Assembly: GCA_900550785.1 (NCBI GenBank)
Contig: URTL01000001.1
Location: forward strand, 1 to 53,955
Length of the DNA stretch: 53,955 bases
Reading direction: 5' to 3'
Source of the DNA: an uncultured Collinsella sp.
Lineage (GTDB): Bacteria > Actinomycetota > Coriobacteriia > Coriobacteriales > Coriobacteriaceae
Under the pieces are notes generated by a model. That model was not told the origin of the DNA, ran no database searches, and saw only the letters and a list, made by a program, of their open reading frames with translations. A program made the translations under genes and the position numbers. Shown here piece after piece: positions 24,804-34,360 of this stretch (the first letter of the stretch is position 1; each line of letters opens with the position of its first letter).

Positions 24804-26567
24804 ATGGAGCAACTCATCGCCATCATCGAAAAGGGCCAGCCCTTTTTCAACGCGATCGCCCGCAACAAGTACCTCAAGGCGATCCGCGACGGCTTTATCT
24901 CCGTCATCCCCATCATCATCTTCTCGTCCATCTTCTGCCTGGTAGCCTCGGTCCCCAACATCTGGGGTTTCTACTGGCCCGATGACATCAACAACGCCCT
25001 GTGGAAGTGCTACAACTACTCCATGGGCATCCTGGCCATCGCCTGCGCCGCCACCACGGCCAAGCACTTCGCCGACGCTCAGAACCGCGATCTGCCCAAG
25101 AACAACCAGATCAACTTCATCTCGTGCATGTGCGCGGCCATCATCGGCTTCTTGCTCCTTTCGAGCGACACGATCGCCACGGACGCCGCCAGCGGTTTCA
25201 ACACCACCTACCTTGGTTCCAAGGGCCTGCTGACCGCTTTCATCGCTGCGTTTGTGACTGGCATCATCTACAAGTTCTTCATTAAGCGCAACATCACCGT
25301 CAAGATGCCCGAGCAGGTTCCGCCCAACATCTCGCAGACCTTTAAGGACATCATCCCCTTCTCCGTCTGCATCACCGTCTTTTGGGTTTTTGACATCGTC
25401 TTCCGCGCTGCTTTTGGCTTCTGCTTTGCCCAGGGTGTCATCCAGGTGTTCCAGCCCCTGTTCACCGCTGCCGATGGCTACATCGGCCTCGCTGTGATCT
25501 ACGGCGCCATGAGCCTCTTCTGGTTCGTGGGCGTCCACGGCCCCTCAATCGTCGAGCCCGCCATCGCCGCCGCTCTCGTTGCCAACATGACCGACAACCT
25601 GGCTGCGTTCCAGGCCGGCCAGCACGCTTCCGCTGTCCTGACCCAGGGTGCCCAGTACTTCGTCGTCTGCATGGGCGGCACCGGCGCCACGCTCGTCCTG
25701 GTCTTTATGTTCTGCTTCCTGGCCAAGTCTCAGGAGATGCGCGCCGTCGGTAAGGCCGCCATCGTCCCCGTCTGCTTTGCCGTCAACGAGCCGCTGCTGT
25801 TCGCCGCGCCCATCGTACTCAACCCCGTCTTCTTTGTCCCGTTTGTCTTTGCCCCGATCGCCAACATCTGGATCCTCAAGATCTTTATCGACTTCTTGGG
25901 CATGAACGGCTTTATGTACACCCTGCCTTGGACCGTCCCCGGCCCCATCGGCACCATCATGGGCCTGGGCTTCCAGCCGCTCGCCTTTGTGATGCTCGCC
26001 CTTATCCTGGTCGTCGACTTCGTTCTGTACTATCCGTTCTTCCGTGCCTATGACGCCCAGAAGTGCGCCGAGGAGGCCGAGATTTCCCAGGAGGAGCTCG
26101 CAGCCAAGAACGCCGAGAAGGCCGCTAAGCTCAACGATGCCTTCCAGGGCAAGGCTGACGCCAAGAGCGTTGCCGCCGGCGCTGCTGCCGAGGCCGTGAA
26201 GTCCGACGTCGCTCCCGCCGCCACCGAGGCAACGACCGCCAGCGACCTCAACGGCAAGCGCGTGCTCGTGCTCTGCCAGGGCGGCGGAACCTCGGGCCTG
26301 CTCGCCAACGCGCTGGCCAAGGCCGCCAAGGAGCGCGGCATCAATCTTGAGACCGCTGCCGAGGCCTATGGCAACCACGTGGACATGCTCCCCGACTTCG
26401 ATCTGGTCGTCCTGGCCCCGCAGGCCGCCAGTTACCTGGCCGACCTGCAGAAGGACTGCGAGCGCGTGGGCAACAAGTGCGTCGCCTGCCGCGGTAAGCA
26501 GTACATCGAGCTTTCCCAAAACGGCGATAAGTCTCTCGCCTTCGTAAGCGAGCAACTCTCGAAGTAA
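24804..26567 (+). CDS. lacE: PTS lactose/cellobiose-type IICB permease, cassette 1
   Basis: The 587-residue membrane protein imports and phosphorylates a beta-galactoside. The IIC domain (about 1-410) has roughly ten membrane segments, the substrate-site motif GVHGPSIVEPAIAA and the AVNEPLLFAAPIVLNP loop. An Ala/Glu/Lys-rich linker (about 415-475) joins it to the IIB domain, which receives phosphate from LacF on Cys491 in VLVLCQGGGTSG. Length matches lactose permeases with fused IIB. AGGAG precedes the ATG. It is divergent from its repressor and followed by lacG after a hairpin. Confidence 0.93.
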   Translation: MEQLIAIIEKGQPFFNAIARNKYLKAIRDGFISVIPIIIFSSIFCLVASVPNIWGFYWPDDINNALWKCYNYSMGILAIACAATTAKHFADAQNRDLPKNNQINFISCMCAAIIGFLLLSSDTIATDAASGFNTTYLGSKGLLTAFIAAFVTGIIYKFFIKRNITVKMPEQVPPNISQTFKDIIPFSVCITVFWVFDIVFRAAFGFCFAQGVIQVFQPLFTAADGYIGLAVIYGAMSLFWFVGVHGPSIVEPAIAAALVANMTDNLAAFQAGQHASAVLTQGAQYFVVCMGGTGATLVLVFMFCFLAKSQEMRAVGKAAIVPVCFAVNEPLLFAAPIVLNPVFFVPFVFAPIANIWILKIFIDFLGMNGFMYTLPWTVPGPIGTIMGLGFQPLAFVMLALILVVDFVLYYPFFRAYDAQKCAEEAEISQEELAAKNAEKAAKLNDAFQGKADAKSVAAGAAAEAVKSDVAPAATEATTASDLNGKRVLVLCQGGGTSGLLANALAKAAKERGINLETAAEAYGNHVDMLPDFDLVVLAPQAASYLADLQKDCERVGNKCVACRGKQYIELSQNGDKSLAFVSEQLSK

Positions 26568-26576
26568 GTAACGCTC

Positions 26577-26610
26577 AGGGCCAGCCGACCATCCAAGACC
26601 GGCTGGCCCT
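26577..26610 (+). promoter_or_regulatory. intercistronic hairpin between lacE and lacG
   Basis: AGGGCCAGCCG / CGGCTGGCCCT forms a perfect 11-bp stem followed by TCGATTT. It may protect the lacE transcript end or partly terminate, so that lacE is expressed above lacG. Confidence 0.6.
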
Positions 26611-26633
26611 TCGATTTAGACGATTGGATCATC

Positions 26634-28073
26634 ATGTCCGTTAACCCTGCTAGCGTCACCAACCCGCCTGCGCAGTTTCCCGAGGACTTTGTCTTTGGCG
26701 GCGCTACCGCTGCCTACCAGGTAGAGGGCGAGACCCGCACCCATGGTAAAGGCAAAGTCGCCTGGGACGACTTCCTGGAGGCCCAGGGGCGCTTCTCCCC
26801 CGATCCCGCTTCGGACTTCTACAACCAGTACCCCGTCGATTTGGAGCTGTGCGAGGAGTTCGGCATCAACGGCATTCGCCTCTCTATCGCCTGGAGCCGC
26901 ATCTTCCCCAACGGTACCGGTGAGATTAACCCCGAGGGCGTGCAGTTCTATCACGACCTCTTCGCCGAGTGCCATAAGCACCACGTTGAGCCGTTTGTCA
27001 CGCTGCATCACTTTGACACGCCGCTGTCCCTCTTTGAGAAGGGCGACTTCCTCAACCGCGAGACCATCGACGCCTTTGTGGACTTTGCTACCTTCTGCTT
27101 TAAGGAGTACGCCGACCAGGTGACCTACTGGTTCACCTTTAACGAGATCTGGGCCGACGCCTCCAACACCTACATCGAGGGCACCTTCCCCGGTGGCGTC
27201 AAGGCGCATCTGGCCGAGGCCTTCCAGTGCGAGCACAACATGATGCTCGCCCACGCCAAGGCCGTGCTGGCCTTCCACAACGGCGGCTTTAAGGGCAAGA
27301 TCGGCGTCATTCAGTCGCTGGAGTTTAAGTATCCGCTCAACGAGAACGACCCCGCCGACATCAAGGCCGCCAACAACGAGCACGTGCTGCAAAACCAGTT
27401 CTTGCTCGACGCCACCTTCCGCGGCGACTATGCGCCCGACACCCTCGAGTGCGCCAACCGCCTGGCTGCCGTCTCGGGCGGCACCATCGAGATCCTAGAC
27501 GAGGATCTGGAAATCATGCGCGAGGCCGCGCTCTACAACGACTACCTGGGCGTTAACAACTACCAGTGCCGTTTCTTGAAGGCTTACGATGGCGAGAACG
27601 ACCTGCACCACAACGGTACGGGCGAGAAGGGCACCGGCCGCTGGCGCGTCAAGGGCATTGGCGAGCACGTGAACAAGCCTGGCATCCCCACCACCGACTG
27701 GGACTGGATCATCTATCCCGAGGGTCTGTTCGATCTGCTCGTCTACATTAAGCAGCGCTACCCCAACTACAAGCAGATCTTCATCACCGAGAACGGCATG
27801 GGCTACAAGGACCCCTACAAGGACGGTTTTGTGGACGACCAGCCGCGCATCGACTACATCGAGCAGCACCTGCGCTGGTTGCTCAAGGCCATGGAGGTGG
27901 GCGTCAACGTGGGCGGCTACTTCCTGTGGAGCCTGCAGGATCAGTTCTCCTGGACCAATGGCTACAACAAGCGTTACGGCTTCTTCTACGTTGACTTTGA
28001 AACCCAGAAGCGCACACCCAAGGCAAGCGCATACTGGTATAAGCACGTGGCGCAGACCCGTCGTCTGGACTAG
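26634..28073 (+). CDS. lacG: GH1 6-phospho-beta-galactosidase, cassette 1
   Basis: The 479-residue GH1 enzyme hydrolyses the phosphorylated galactoside delivered by the PTS. The acid/base is Glu171 in WFTFNEIWA and the nucleophile Glu386 in FITENGMGYKD. The motif SWTNGYNKRYGFFY near the C-terminus carries the Ser, Lys and Tyr that bind the 6-phosphate; Trp in SWTNG matches the 6-phospho-beta-galactosidases, whereas 6-phospho-beta-glucosidases usually have a small residue there. A galactose-6-phosphate product would enter the LacAB route. The ribosome-binding site before the ATG is weak (GATTGGA), which fits lower expression than lacE. Confidence 0.92.
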   Translation: MSVNPASVTNPPAQFPEDFVFGGATAAYQVEGETRTHGKGKVAWDDFLEAQGRFSPDPASDFYNQYPVDLELCEEFGINGIRLSIAWSRIFPNGTGEINPEGVQFYHDLFAECHKHHVEPFVTLHHFDTPLSLFEKGDFLNRETIDAFVDFATFCFKEYADQVTYWFTFNEIWADASNTYIEGTFPGGVKAHLAEAFQCEHNMMLAHAKAVLAFHNGGFKGKIGVIQSLEFKYPLNENDPADIKAANNEHVLQNQFLLDATFRGDYAPDTLECANRLAAVSGGTIEILDEDLEIMREAALYNDYLGVNNYQCRFLKAYDGENDLHHNGTGEKGTGRWRVKGIGEHVNKPGIPTTDWDWIIYPEGLFDLLVYIKQRYPNYKQIFITENGMGYKDPYKDGFVDDQPRIDYIEQHLRWLLKAMEVGVNVGGYFLWSLQDQFSWTNGYNKRYGFFYVDFETQKRTPKASAYWYKHVAQTRRLD

Positions 28074-28118
28074 TGACTGGCGGGGTTGCCCGCTCACATA
28101 ACCTGTCCCCATTTCTCA

Positions 28119-28163
28119 GCCGGGGGCGGCACGTCACACGGCGCGCCGCCCCCGGCCTTTTTT
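28119..28163 (+). terminator. terminator of cassette 1
   Basis: The 12-bp stem GCCGGGGGCGGC / GCCGCCCCCGGC is followed by a run of seven T. Confidence 0.9.
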
Positions 28164-28181
28164 GGGCGGACCGTGTCGCAC

Positions 28182-28327
28182 GTTTGTCTCGATCTGTAAC
28201 ATCTAGCCGAGTTTTTTGGTCCTAGCTGTTACAGATTGAGACGAACAGGATTGCTCTTTCCGAAGAATCTAAATCTGTAACACGTAGCCCGCTTTTGACC
28301 GTCTACCTGTTACAAATCGAGACAAAC
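28182..28327. repeat. paired palindromic repeat, locus 1
   Basis: Two tandem imperfect palindromes, 28182-28246 and about 28266-28327. Each has arms like TTTGTCTCGATCTGTAAC and GTTACAGATTGAGACGAA around a loop containing GAGTTTTTT or similar. The same paired arrangement recurs at 33192-33336 and 37999-38138. The arms have compensating changes (T-G pairs), so the fold seems selected. The layout resembles paired REP elements (REPIN/BIME). It sits between convergent genes. Confidence 0.8.
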
Positions 28328-28337
28328 GGAGTAGGAC

Positions 28338-29375
28338 CTAACCCCGCATGTCCCTAACAGTCGAGCGTTCGACCAGCGTACTCGGCACATGAATCGCCTC
28401 GATAGACGAGCTCTCTCCAATCGCCGCCTCAAACGCAAGCTTACCGACACCGCGCAAATCAAATCGCAGCGTCGTCAGTCGATTGTGAGGAACAAGTCCC
28501 TCGAGTGCGTCGTCGATACCAACCACGCTCACGTCGTCGGGCACGGACAGGCCCGCGTTCTCGAGCGCGGCGATAACGCCCAGCGCCATCTGGTCATTTG
28601 CCGCAAGCACGGCAGTCGGCGCCTGCGACCCGCCGGCAAGCACCTCGGCCGCAATCCGCTCGCCCATGGCGTACCCACTGTCCGCACTCCAATCGCCACG
28701 CAGCATCGGAGCGGCATCGACATGAGCACGACCCAGCGTATCGCGCCAACCGGCCTCACGAAAACGCGAGGAAATCGAGTTTTCCGGACCCGCCACAAAC
28801 CGCATATTCGAGTGACCATGTTCCAGCAGATAATTGGTCAACAGCTCGCACGAACCATACTGGTCGGAGTCGATCGTCGTGCAGCGCGGATGCGCATACA
28901 TGGACAGGATGACCGTTCGCACTCCCGGCTGGGGAACAAACTCCTCAAAATCGGGAGCCATGCGGTTCATGTTGAGAATCATGCCGTCGACGGGTCGCTC
29001 GACCATGCGGCGCGAGGCATCGGCAAGTGTATAGGGCTTGTCGCCGCCCATCTCGATCATAGTGACGGCAAAATCGTGCTCGCGCGCCGCTTGCATGATA
29101 CCCTCGAGCGTCGCCAGGTTACCGACACGTGTGATGTTGTACATGCACAGGCCAATAGAACGATACGACCCGCCGCGCAACGCCGCTCCAGCAAAATTGG
29201 GACGAAAGCCCAGCTCTTCCATGGCGGCCAGCACACGCTTGCGCGTCTTTTCCGTCACGTTGGGCACACCGTTGACCACGCGAGACACAGTCTGGCGGCT
29301 CACGCCAGCGAGCGCCGCAACCTCTGCCGCGCTCGCCGAATGACCATTCCTTGTCTGCTGAGCCATGCCTTCCAC
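28338..29375 (-). CDS. LacI-family repressor of cassette 2
   Basis: The regulator of about 345 residues has the helix-turn-helix SAAEVAALAGVSRQTVSRVV, hinge NFAGAALRGG, and a sugar-binding core (SIGLCMYNITRVGNL ... VSVVGIDDALEGLVPHNRLTTL). The recognition helix begins Arg-Gln, unlike the Glu-Gln and Leu-Lys of its two paralogues, in line with its different operator. A GTG at 29375 with GGGAAGCAGG five bases upstream is the best start; the ATG at 29366 has its GGAAGG only one base away. It is divergent from the GH1 gene at 29717. Confidence 0.88.
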   Translation of the reverse strand: MEGMAQQTRNGHSASAAEVAALAGVSRQTVSRVVNGVPNVTEKTRKRVLAAMEELGFRPNFAGAALRGGSYRSIGLCMYNITRVGNLATLEGIMQAAREHDFAVTMIEMGGDKPYTLADASRRMVERPVDGMILNMNRMAPDFEEFVPQPGVRTVILSMYAHPRCTTIDSDQYGSCELLTNYLLEHGHSNMRFVAGPENSISSRFREAGWRDTLGRAHVDAAPMLRGDWSADSGYAMGERIAAEVLAGGSQAPTAVLAANDQMALGVIAALENAGLSVPDDVSVVGIDDALEGLVPHNRLTTLRFDLRGVGKLAFEAAIGESSSIEAIHVPSTLVERSTVRDMRG

Positions 29376-29425
29376 GCTAACCTGCTTCCCAACTATTCCC
29401 CGCGCCCATGGCGCATCGTACATAC

Positions 29426-29443
29426 ATCGATAACGTGCTCATG
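29426..29443. promoter_or_regulatory. cassette 2 operator near the repressor gene
   Basis: ATCGATAACGTGCTCATG shares the AACGTGCTCAT core of the two sites at 29558 and 29580 and lies about 50 bp before the repressor start, so it could mediate autoregulation. Confidence 0.45.
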
Positions 29444-29557
29444 ATACCCGAGCCATATACCACAACATGAAAACTTCTGTCAATCAAAACCGCTTACCGA
29501 ACAAATACAACCGTTCGCGGCTGTTTGAAGTTGTTTTGTTTCTATACATCCCAGCCG

Positions 29558-29597
29558 GATGTTAACGTGCTCATTGTCAAATGTTCACGTGCTCATT
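29558..29597. promoter_or_regulatory. cassette 2 tandem operators
   Basis: GATGTTAACGTGCTCATT (29558-29575) and AATGTTCACGTGCTCATT (29580-29597) are near-identical direct copies 22 bp apart, two helical turns, so two repressor dimers would bind the same face. Both have the AC|GT centre and the ATG/CAT outer arms seen in the operators of the other cassettes. An ACCGTTCGCGGC motif lies at 29510-29521. Confidence 0.65.
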
Positions 29598-29716
29598 TTG
29601 GTTCTAATCATTTTAAGATAGTGTTTATCGGGCTTTTTCACCGCTGAACGCTAACCAGGGAGCCTCCTGAGCGCAAACGCACAATATCGAACAGCGAGAC
29701 GAGAGGGTGTATGCAT

Positions 29717-31159
29717 ATGTCTTTGCTAAACCGCGTACAGCAGCTGCCGAAGGGCTTTGTTTGGGGCGCCGCAACCGCCGCGTACCAAACGGAAGGTTCC
29801 ACGAAGGTGGCAGGCAAGGGTAAGACCATGTGGGACGATTACCTTGTCGCCCAGGGTCGCTTTTTGCCCGACCCGGCCAGTGATTTCTACAACCGCTACG
29901 AGGAGGATATCCGCCTTTCTGCCGAGCATGGACTCAACGCCATCCGTGTGTCCATCGCCTGGACCCGCATCTTCCCCAACGGCGACGATGCCGAGCCCCT
30001 CGCCGAGGGCGTTAAGCACTACCACGAGCTGTTCGCCTGCTGCAAAAAGTATGGCGTCGAGCCCTATGTGTCCCTGCATCACTTTGACTCCCCCGCCGCC
30101 CTGTTCAACCAGGGCGACTGGCTCAACCGCAAGACCGTCGACGCCTATGTGCGCTATGCCGAGTTCTGCTTCCGCGAGTTCCGCGAGGTCAAGAATTGGT
30201 TCACCATCAACGAGCTCATCAGCCTCTCGCACTCCCAATACATCCAAGGCAACTTCCCGCCCAACCATCACTTTGATGTGACGAGCGGCATCCAGAGCCA
30301 GCACAACGAGCTCGTTGCCCACGCCCGCGCCGTCAACCTGTATAAGGATCTTGACGAGACCGAGCACCTGGGCGGACGCATTGGCATGGTCAACGTCCTG
30401 ACGCCGGCATATCCTGCCACAGACTCGCCCGCCGACCAGCACGCCGCCGACCTGTACAACGCCTTCTACACCGACTTCATCATGGACGGCGCCTTCCTGG
30501 GTCACTACTCCGCGCGCACCCTCTCACTCATCAACGAGATTCTGCGTGCCAACAACGCCACGCTTACGGTTGAGGACAGCGACATGGAGGAGCTCGCCAA
30601 GGCGGCGCCCCGCAACGATATGTTCGGCCTCAACTACTATCAGTCGGCGTTTATCGCCGCCTACGATGGCGAGTCCACCAACAGCTTTAACGGCACCGGA
30701 GACAAGGGCACCTCGTGCTTTAAGTTTAAGGGCGTCGGGCAGCAGGTCGATATGCCGGGTATCCCCACCACCGACTGGGATTGGCTCATCTACCCGCAAG
30801 GCCTCTACGACACGCTCAAGCACATCAGCGCCACCTATCCCAACCTCCCCGTCATCTATATCACCGAAAACGGCCTGGGCCACAAGGACCCCGAGCCCGG
30901 CGCAAACGGCATCGTCGCCGATCCCGAGCGCATCGACTTTGTCGACCAGCACATGGAGAAGGTGCTCCGGGCGCGCGCCGAGGGCGTCGACGTCCAGGGC
31001 TACTTTATCTGGAGCCTGCAGGACCAGTTCTCGTGGGCCAACGGCTATAACAAGCGCTACGGCCTGTTCTACATCGACTTCGACACGCAAAAACGCTACA
31101 TCAAGCAGTCGGCACTCTGGTACAAGGAGCTCGCCGACACTATGGCGGACGCGCAGTAG
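29717..31159 (+). CDS. GH1 6-phospho-beta-galactosidase-like enzyme, cassette 2
   Basis: The 480-residue GH1 enzyme has acid/base Glu166 in WFTINELIS and nucleophile Glu384 in YITENGLGHKD, with LHHFDSPAALFNQGDWLNR and the phosphate-binding SWANGYNKRYGLFY (Ser, Lys, Tyr and the galactosidase-type Trp). It differs from the enzymes of cassettes 1 and 3 in several loops, so its aglycone preference may differ. Here the glycosidase gene precedes the permease gene, the reverse of the other two cassettes. ATG 29717 lies nine bases after GAGGG; ATG 29711 is too close to it. Confidence 0.9.
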   Translation: MSLLNRVQQLPKGFVWGAATAAYQTEGSTKVAGKGKTMWDDYLVAQGRFLPDPASDFYNRYEEDIRLSAEHGLNAIRVSIAWTRIFPNGDDAEPLAEGVKHYHELFACCKKYGVEPYVSLHHFDSPAALFNQGDWLNRKTVDAYVRYAEFCFREFREVKNWFTINELISLSHSQYIQGNFPPNHHFDVTSGIQSQHNELVAHARAVNLYKDLDETEHLGGRIGMVNVLTPAYPATDSPADQHAADLYNAFYTDFIMDGAFLGHYSARTLSLINEILRANNATLTVEDSDMEELAKAAPRNDMFGLNYYQSAFIAAYDGESTNSFNGTGDKGTSCFKFKGVGQQVDMPGIPTTDWDWLIYPQGLYDTLKHISATYPNLPVIYITENGLGHKDPEPGANGIVADPERIDFVDQHMEKVLRARAEGVDVQGYFIWSLQDQFSWANGYNKRYGLFYIDFDTQKRYIKQSALWYKELADTMADAQ

Positions 31160-31185
31160 CGCATCGCCTCGCTTTCCCCCGAGAA

Positions 31186-31222
31186 GGGAGCGGCCCTATG
31201 CGATACAAACCCAGCCGCTCCC
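31186..31222 (+). promoter_or_regulatory. intercistronic hairpin, cassette 2
   Basis: GGGAGCGGC / GCCGCTCCC forms a perfect stem in the 176-bp gap between the GH1 and IICB genes. No T run follows, which suggests transcript stabilisation rather than full termination. Confidence 0.45.
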
Positions 31223-31335
31223 CTCTCTCCCCCTGGGACCGACCCCGCCTGCACCCGGGCTTTTAGCAAGCGGGAGACCATATAGGTTTTCAACGTCCAT
31301 GCCATTAAGATTTCATGCAAAGAGGAGCGTGAACT

Positions 31336-33096
31336 ATGGAATCGATCGTTAAGTTCTTGGAGAAAGGTCAGCCGTACTTCGACAAGGTCTCTAAGAACAT
31401 CTACCTTCAGGCCATTAAAGACGGCTTTTTGGCAGCAATGCCCATCATCCTGTCTTCTTCTGTCTTCCTGCTTATTTCGACCCTGCCGGGCGTTGTCGCC
31501 ACGGTCGGCGGCTTTACGCTGCCCGACTGGTGGAACGTCGACGTCGTGAACTTCTGCAACAAGGTTTACAACTTCACGATGGGCGTCGTGGGCATCATGG
31601 TCGCCGGCACCACCGCAAGCGCGCTGACCGGCTCCAAGAACCGCCGCATGCCTGCCGGCAAGGCCATCAACGCCACGAGCACCATGGTCGCCGCCATGTG
31701 CGCTATGCTCATCTTGGCCGTTACCCAGACGAGTGCCAAGATCGACGGCGCCGATGTCTCGGTGTTCTTTACCGACAACATGGGCACCAAGGGCCTGCTG
31801 AGCTCCTTTGTCGCCGCATTTGCCACGGTCAACATCTATGCCTTCTGCATTAAGCGAGACATCACCATCAAGCTGCCCAAAGAAGTCCCCGGCGCCATCG
31901 CCCAGAACTTCCGCGACATCTTCGCCTTCAGCTTCTCCATCCTGTTTGTCGCCGTCATCGACGTTATCTGCCGCACCTGCTTGGCCGTCCCGTTTGCCAA
32001 CGTCATCTCCACGCTGGTGAGCCCGCTGTTCGCCGCTGCCGATTCCTACGCCGGCCTCGCCCTCATCTGGTTCATGATCCCGCTGTTCTGGTTCATGGGC
32101 ATCCACGGCCCCTCGGTCGTTAAGCCTGCCCTCAACGCCGCGCTGTTTGGCAACATCACCACCAACCTCGCCACGCTGCAGGCCGGCGGTCACCCCGCCC
32201 TCGCCCTGACCGAGAACTTCGGTAACTACATCGGCGAACTCGGCGGCACCGGCGCCACGTTCATTGTCCCGATCATCTTCCTGCTCTTTATGCGCTCCAA
32301 GCAGCTCAAGGCCGTCGGCAAAGCCTCTGTCGTACCCGTGATGTTCGCCGTCAACGAGCCGCTGCTGTTCGCCGCGCCCATCATCCTCAACCCGTACTTC
32401 CTGATCCCGTTCCTGTTTGCCCCCGTGGCCAACGTCCTCATTGGTAAGTTCTTCATCGACTTTTTGGGCATGAACGGCTTTATCTATGCCATGCCGTGGG
32501 CACTCCCCGGACCGATCGGCACCTTCATCGACACCAACTTCCAGCCGATCTCTCTGGTCCTGGTTGTCGTCCTGCTGGTCGTTGACTTCTTGATCTACTA
32601 CCCGTTCTGCAAGGCCTACGACAACGTCCTGTGCAAGCAGGAGGCCGAGACCCTGGCCGAAGAAGAGGCCGAGGAGACCAAGGCCGTCAAGACCGCTGCC
32701 GCCCCCGCCGTTGAGGCTCCTGTTGTCGAGACCGCTTCTGCCACCGAGGCCTCCGCAGCTCCGTCCGCCCTTAAGGGCAAGGATCTGAGGGTTCTGGTTC
32801 TGTGCGCTGGCGCCGGCACCTCTGCACTGCTCGCCAACGCGCTTAAGGAAGGCGCCGACGAGCTGGGCATCGACATTACCGCCAACGCCGGTGCCTACGG
32901 CAGCCACTACGCCATCATGGACCAGTACAACGTCATCGTCCTGGCTCCGCAGGTTCGCACCTATTACAACGAGATGAAGGCCGACACCGACCGCCTGGGC
33001 ATCACGCTGCTGTCGCCCAAGGGCAAACAGTACATCGACCTCACTAAGGATCCCAAGGGTGCCGTCGCCTGGATCGAGGAAAACCTCAAGGCATAA
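31336..33096 (+). CDS. PTS lactose/cellobiose-type IICB permease, cassette 2
   Basis: The 586-residue permease has the IIC membrane domain with GIHGPSVVKPALNAALFG and AVNEPLLFAAPIILNP, a Glu/Ala/Val-rich linker (about 430-480), and a IIB domain with the phospho-acceptor Cys490 in VLVLCAGAGTSALL. It starts ESIVKFLEKGQPYFDKV, close in sequence to the cassette 3 permease and further from cassette 1, so these two probably arose by a later duplication. AGAGGAG precedes the ATG. It needs a IIA partner in trans, most likely the single LacF. Confidence 0.91.
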   Translation: MESIVKFLEKGQPYFDKVSKNIYLQAIKDGFLAAMPIILSSSVFLLISTLPGVVATVGGFTLPDWWNVDVVNFCNKVYNFTMGVVGIMVAGTTASALTGSKNRRMPAGKAINATSTMVAAMCAMLILAVTQTSAKIDGADVSVFFTDNMGTKGLLSSFVAAFATVNIYAFCIKRDITIKLPKEVPGAIAQNFRDIFAFSFSILFVAVIDVICRTCLAVPFANVISTLVSPLFAAADSYAGLALIWFMIPLFWFMGIHGPSVVKPALNAALFGNITTNLATLQAGGHPALALTENFGNYIGELGGTGATFIVPIIFLLFMRSKQLKAVGKASVVPVMFAVNEPLLFAAPIILNPYFLIPFLFAPVANVLIGKFFIDFLGMNGFIYAMPWALPGPIGTFIDTNFQPISLVLVVVLLVVDFLIYYPFCKAYDNVLCKQEAETLAEEEAEETKAVKTAAAPAVEAPVVETASATEASAAPSALKGKDLRVLVLCAGAGTSALLANALKEGADELGIDITANAGAYGSHYAIMDQYNVIVLAPQVRTYYNEMKADTDRLGITLLSPKGKQYIDLTKDPKGAVAWIEENLKA

Positions 33097-33126
33097 GACG
33101 CTGACGCCACCTGCCGCTCGCAGACA

Positions 33127-33171
33127 AAAAATGGCCCGTGCATCGATGCGTGATGCGCGGGCCATTTTGTT
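33127..33171 (+). terminator. terminator of cassette 2
   Basis: AAAATGGCCCGTGCATC / GATGCGCGGGCCATTTT forms a long stem with one mismatch, followed by GTTTAG. Confidence 0.85.
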
Positions 33172-33191
33172 TAGACCGCACCCGCCCTCCT

Positions 33192-33336
33192 GTTCATCTC
33201 AATCTGTAACATCTAGCCGAGTTTTTGGATCCTAGCTGTTACAGATCGAGACAAACAGAACGCCCGAGCAGAAATATCTCAATCTGTAATATTTAGCTGA
33301 GTTTTTCGGTCCTAACTGTTACAGATTGAGACGAAC
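33192..33336. repeat. paired palindromic repeat, locus 2
   Basis: Units at 33192-33256 and 33274-33336 match locus 1 closely: TCTCAATCTGTAACATCTAG and CTAGCTGTTACAGATCGAGA arms with GAGTTTTTGG between. The second unit has paired changes (TAATATTTAG / CTAACTGTTA region). It lies between the cassette 2 terminator and the convergent repressor gene of cassette 3. Confidence 0.8.
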
Positions 33337-33349
33337 GGGCCGAAAAACC

Positions 33350-34360
33350 CTACGCCCGCAGGTCCTTTACGCTGGAACGTTCGACCAACACGCCCGAGAC
33401 GAGCGTACGGCTTCTGGAGCTCGGAGCTTCTAGGCCCGCAACGACCTCGTTGAGCGCACGGACGCCCAGCTCGCGGTGGCGAAACTTCACCGACGTCAGA
33501 ATCGAGTTGGGAATCGTCTTGTAAAGCTCGTCATCAAAGCCGATCACGGACACATCATCGGGCACACTCAGACCCTTGTCACGTAGAGCCATCATCACGC
33601 CGTTTGCCATGCAGTCGTTAGCAGCGAGGACCGCCGTGCAATCGGGTTTATCGGCAAGCACAAGGCCAGCGGCATAGCCACTATCCGCATTCCAATCGCC
33701 TTGCAGAGGCTCGGGCGGCTCAATGCCACGCGCCTCGAGCGCCGCTCGCCAGCCTTTCATTCGGCACTGGCTCGACAGCGACTCTTTCTTACCCGAAACG
33801 AAGTACACGTTCTTGTGCCCGTGGTTCAAGAAGTACTCGCACGCCATGCGCGCGCCGCCCTCTTGATCGTCACTGACGGTGGAGCAGGTAGGATGTTCCA
33901 TTGGTGTGATAATCACCGTCTTGAGGTCTTTCGGCGCCTCAAAGGTATCAAAGTCATCGACCATCTGACGCAGGTTGAAGATCATGCCATCAACAGGCAG
34001 CTGCGACATCCTGCGCGCCGCATCGGCAAGGGTCATCTTCTCCCCAGCGCGCTTTTTGATCATCGTGAGAGCAAAGCCTCGCTCTTCGGCGGCATCGGCG
34101 ATACCGTCAATCATGTCCACGGCGCCGCCCGACAAGTGAAACATCACCACGCCGATGCACCCGTAACGGCCCAACTTGAGTGAACGCGCGGCAAAGTTGG
34201 TTCGAAACCCGAGCGCCTCCATGGCCGCATGGACCTTATCGCGCGTCGACTCTCGCACGCTATCAGGCTCGTTGATCACGCGCGACACCGTCTTGAGAGA
34301 AACACCCGCGGCAACTGCCACATCGTTCATTGAGACATTTTTCTTGTCCATCGTTGCCAC
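33350..34360 (-). CDS. LacI-family repressor of cassette 3
   Basis: The regulator of about 336 residues has the helix-turn-helix VSMNDVAVAAGVSLKTVSRVI, hinge NFAARSLKLGR, and a sugar-binding core (CIGVVMFHLSGGAVDM ... VSVIGFDDELYKTIPNSILTSV). Its recognition helix begins Leu-Lys. GTG at 34360 with GGAGAAGTA directly upstream is the preferred start; ATG 34351 is the alternative. It is divergent from the IICB gene at 34636, with a perfect 24-bp palindrome between them. Confidence 0.89.
   Translation of the reverse strand: MATMDKKNVSMNDVAVAAGVSLKTVSRVINEPDSVRESTRDKVHAAMEALGFRTNFAARSLKLGRYGCIGVVMFHLSGGAVDMIDGIADAAEERGFALTMIKKRAGEKMTLADAARRMSQLPVDGMIFNLRQMVDDFDTFEAPKDLKTVIITPMEHPTCSTVSDDQEGGARMACEYFLNHGHKNVYFVSGKKESLSSQCRMKGWRAALEARGIEPPEPLQGDWNADSGYAAGLVLADKPDCTAVLAANDCMANGVMMALRDKGLSVPDDVSVIGFDDELYKTIPNSILTSVKFRHRELGVRALNEVVAGLEAPSSRSRTLVSGVLVERSSVKDLRA

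Noticed and set aside
31096..33165. 689-codon open frame on the minus strand
   Set aside because: It is antisense to the cassette 2 IICB gene. Long open antisense frames are expected at this GC content and codon bias.
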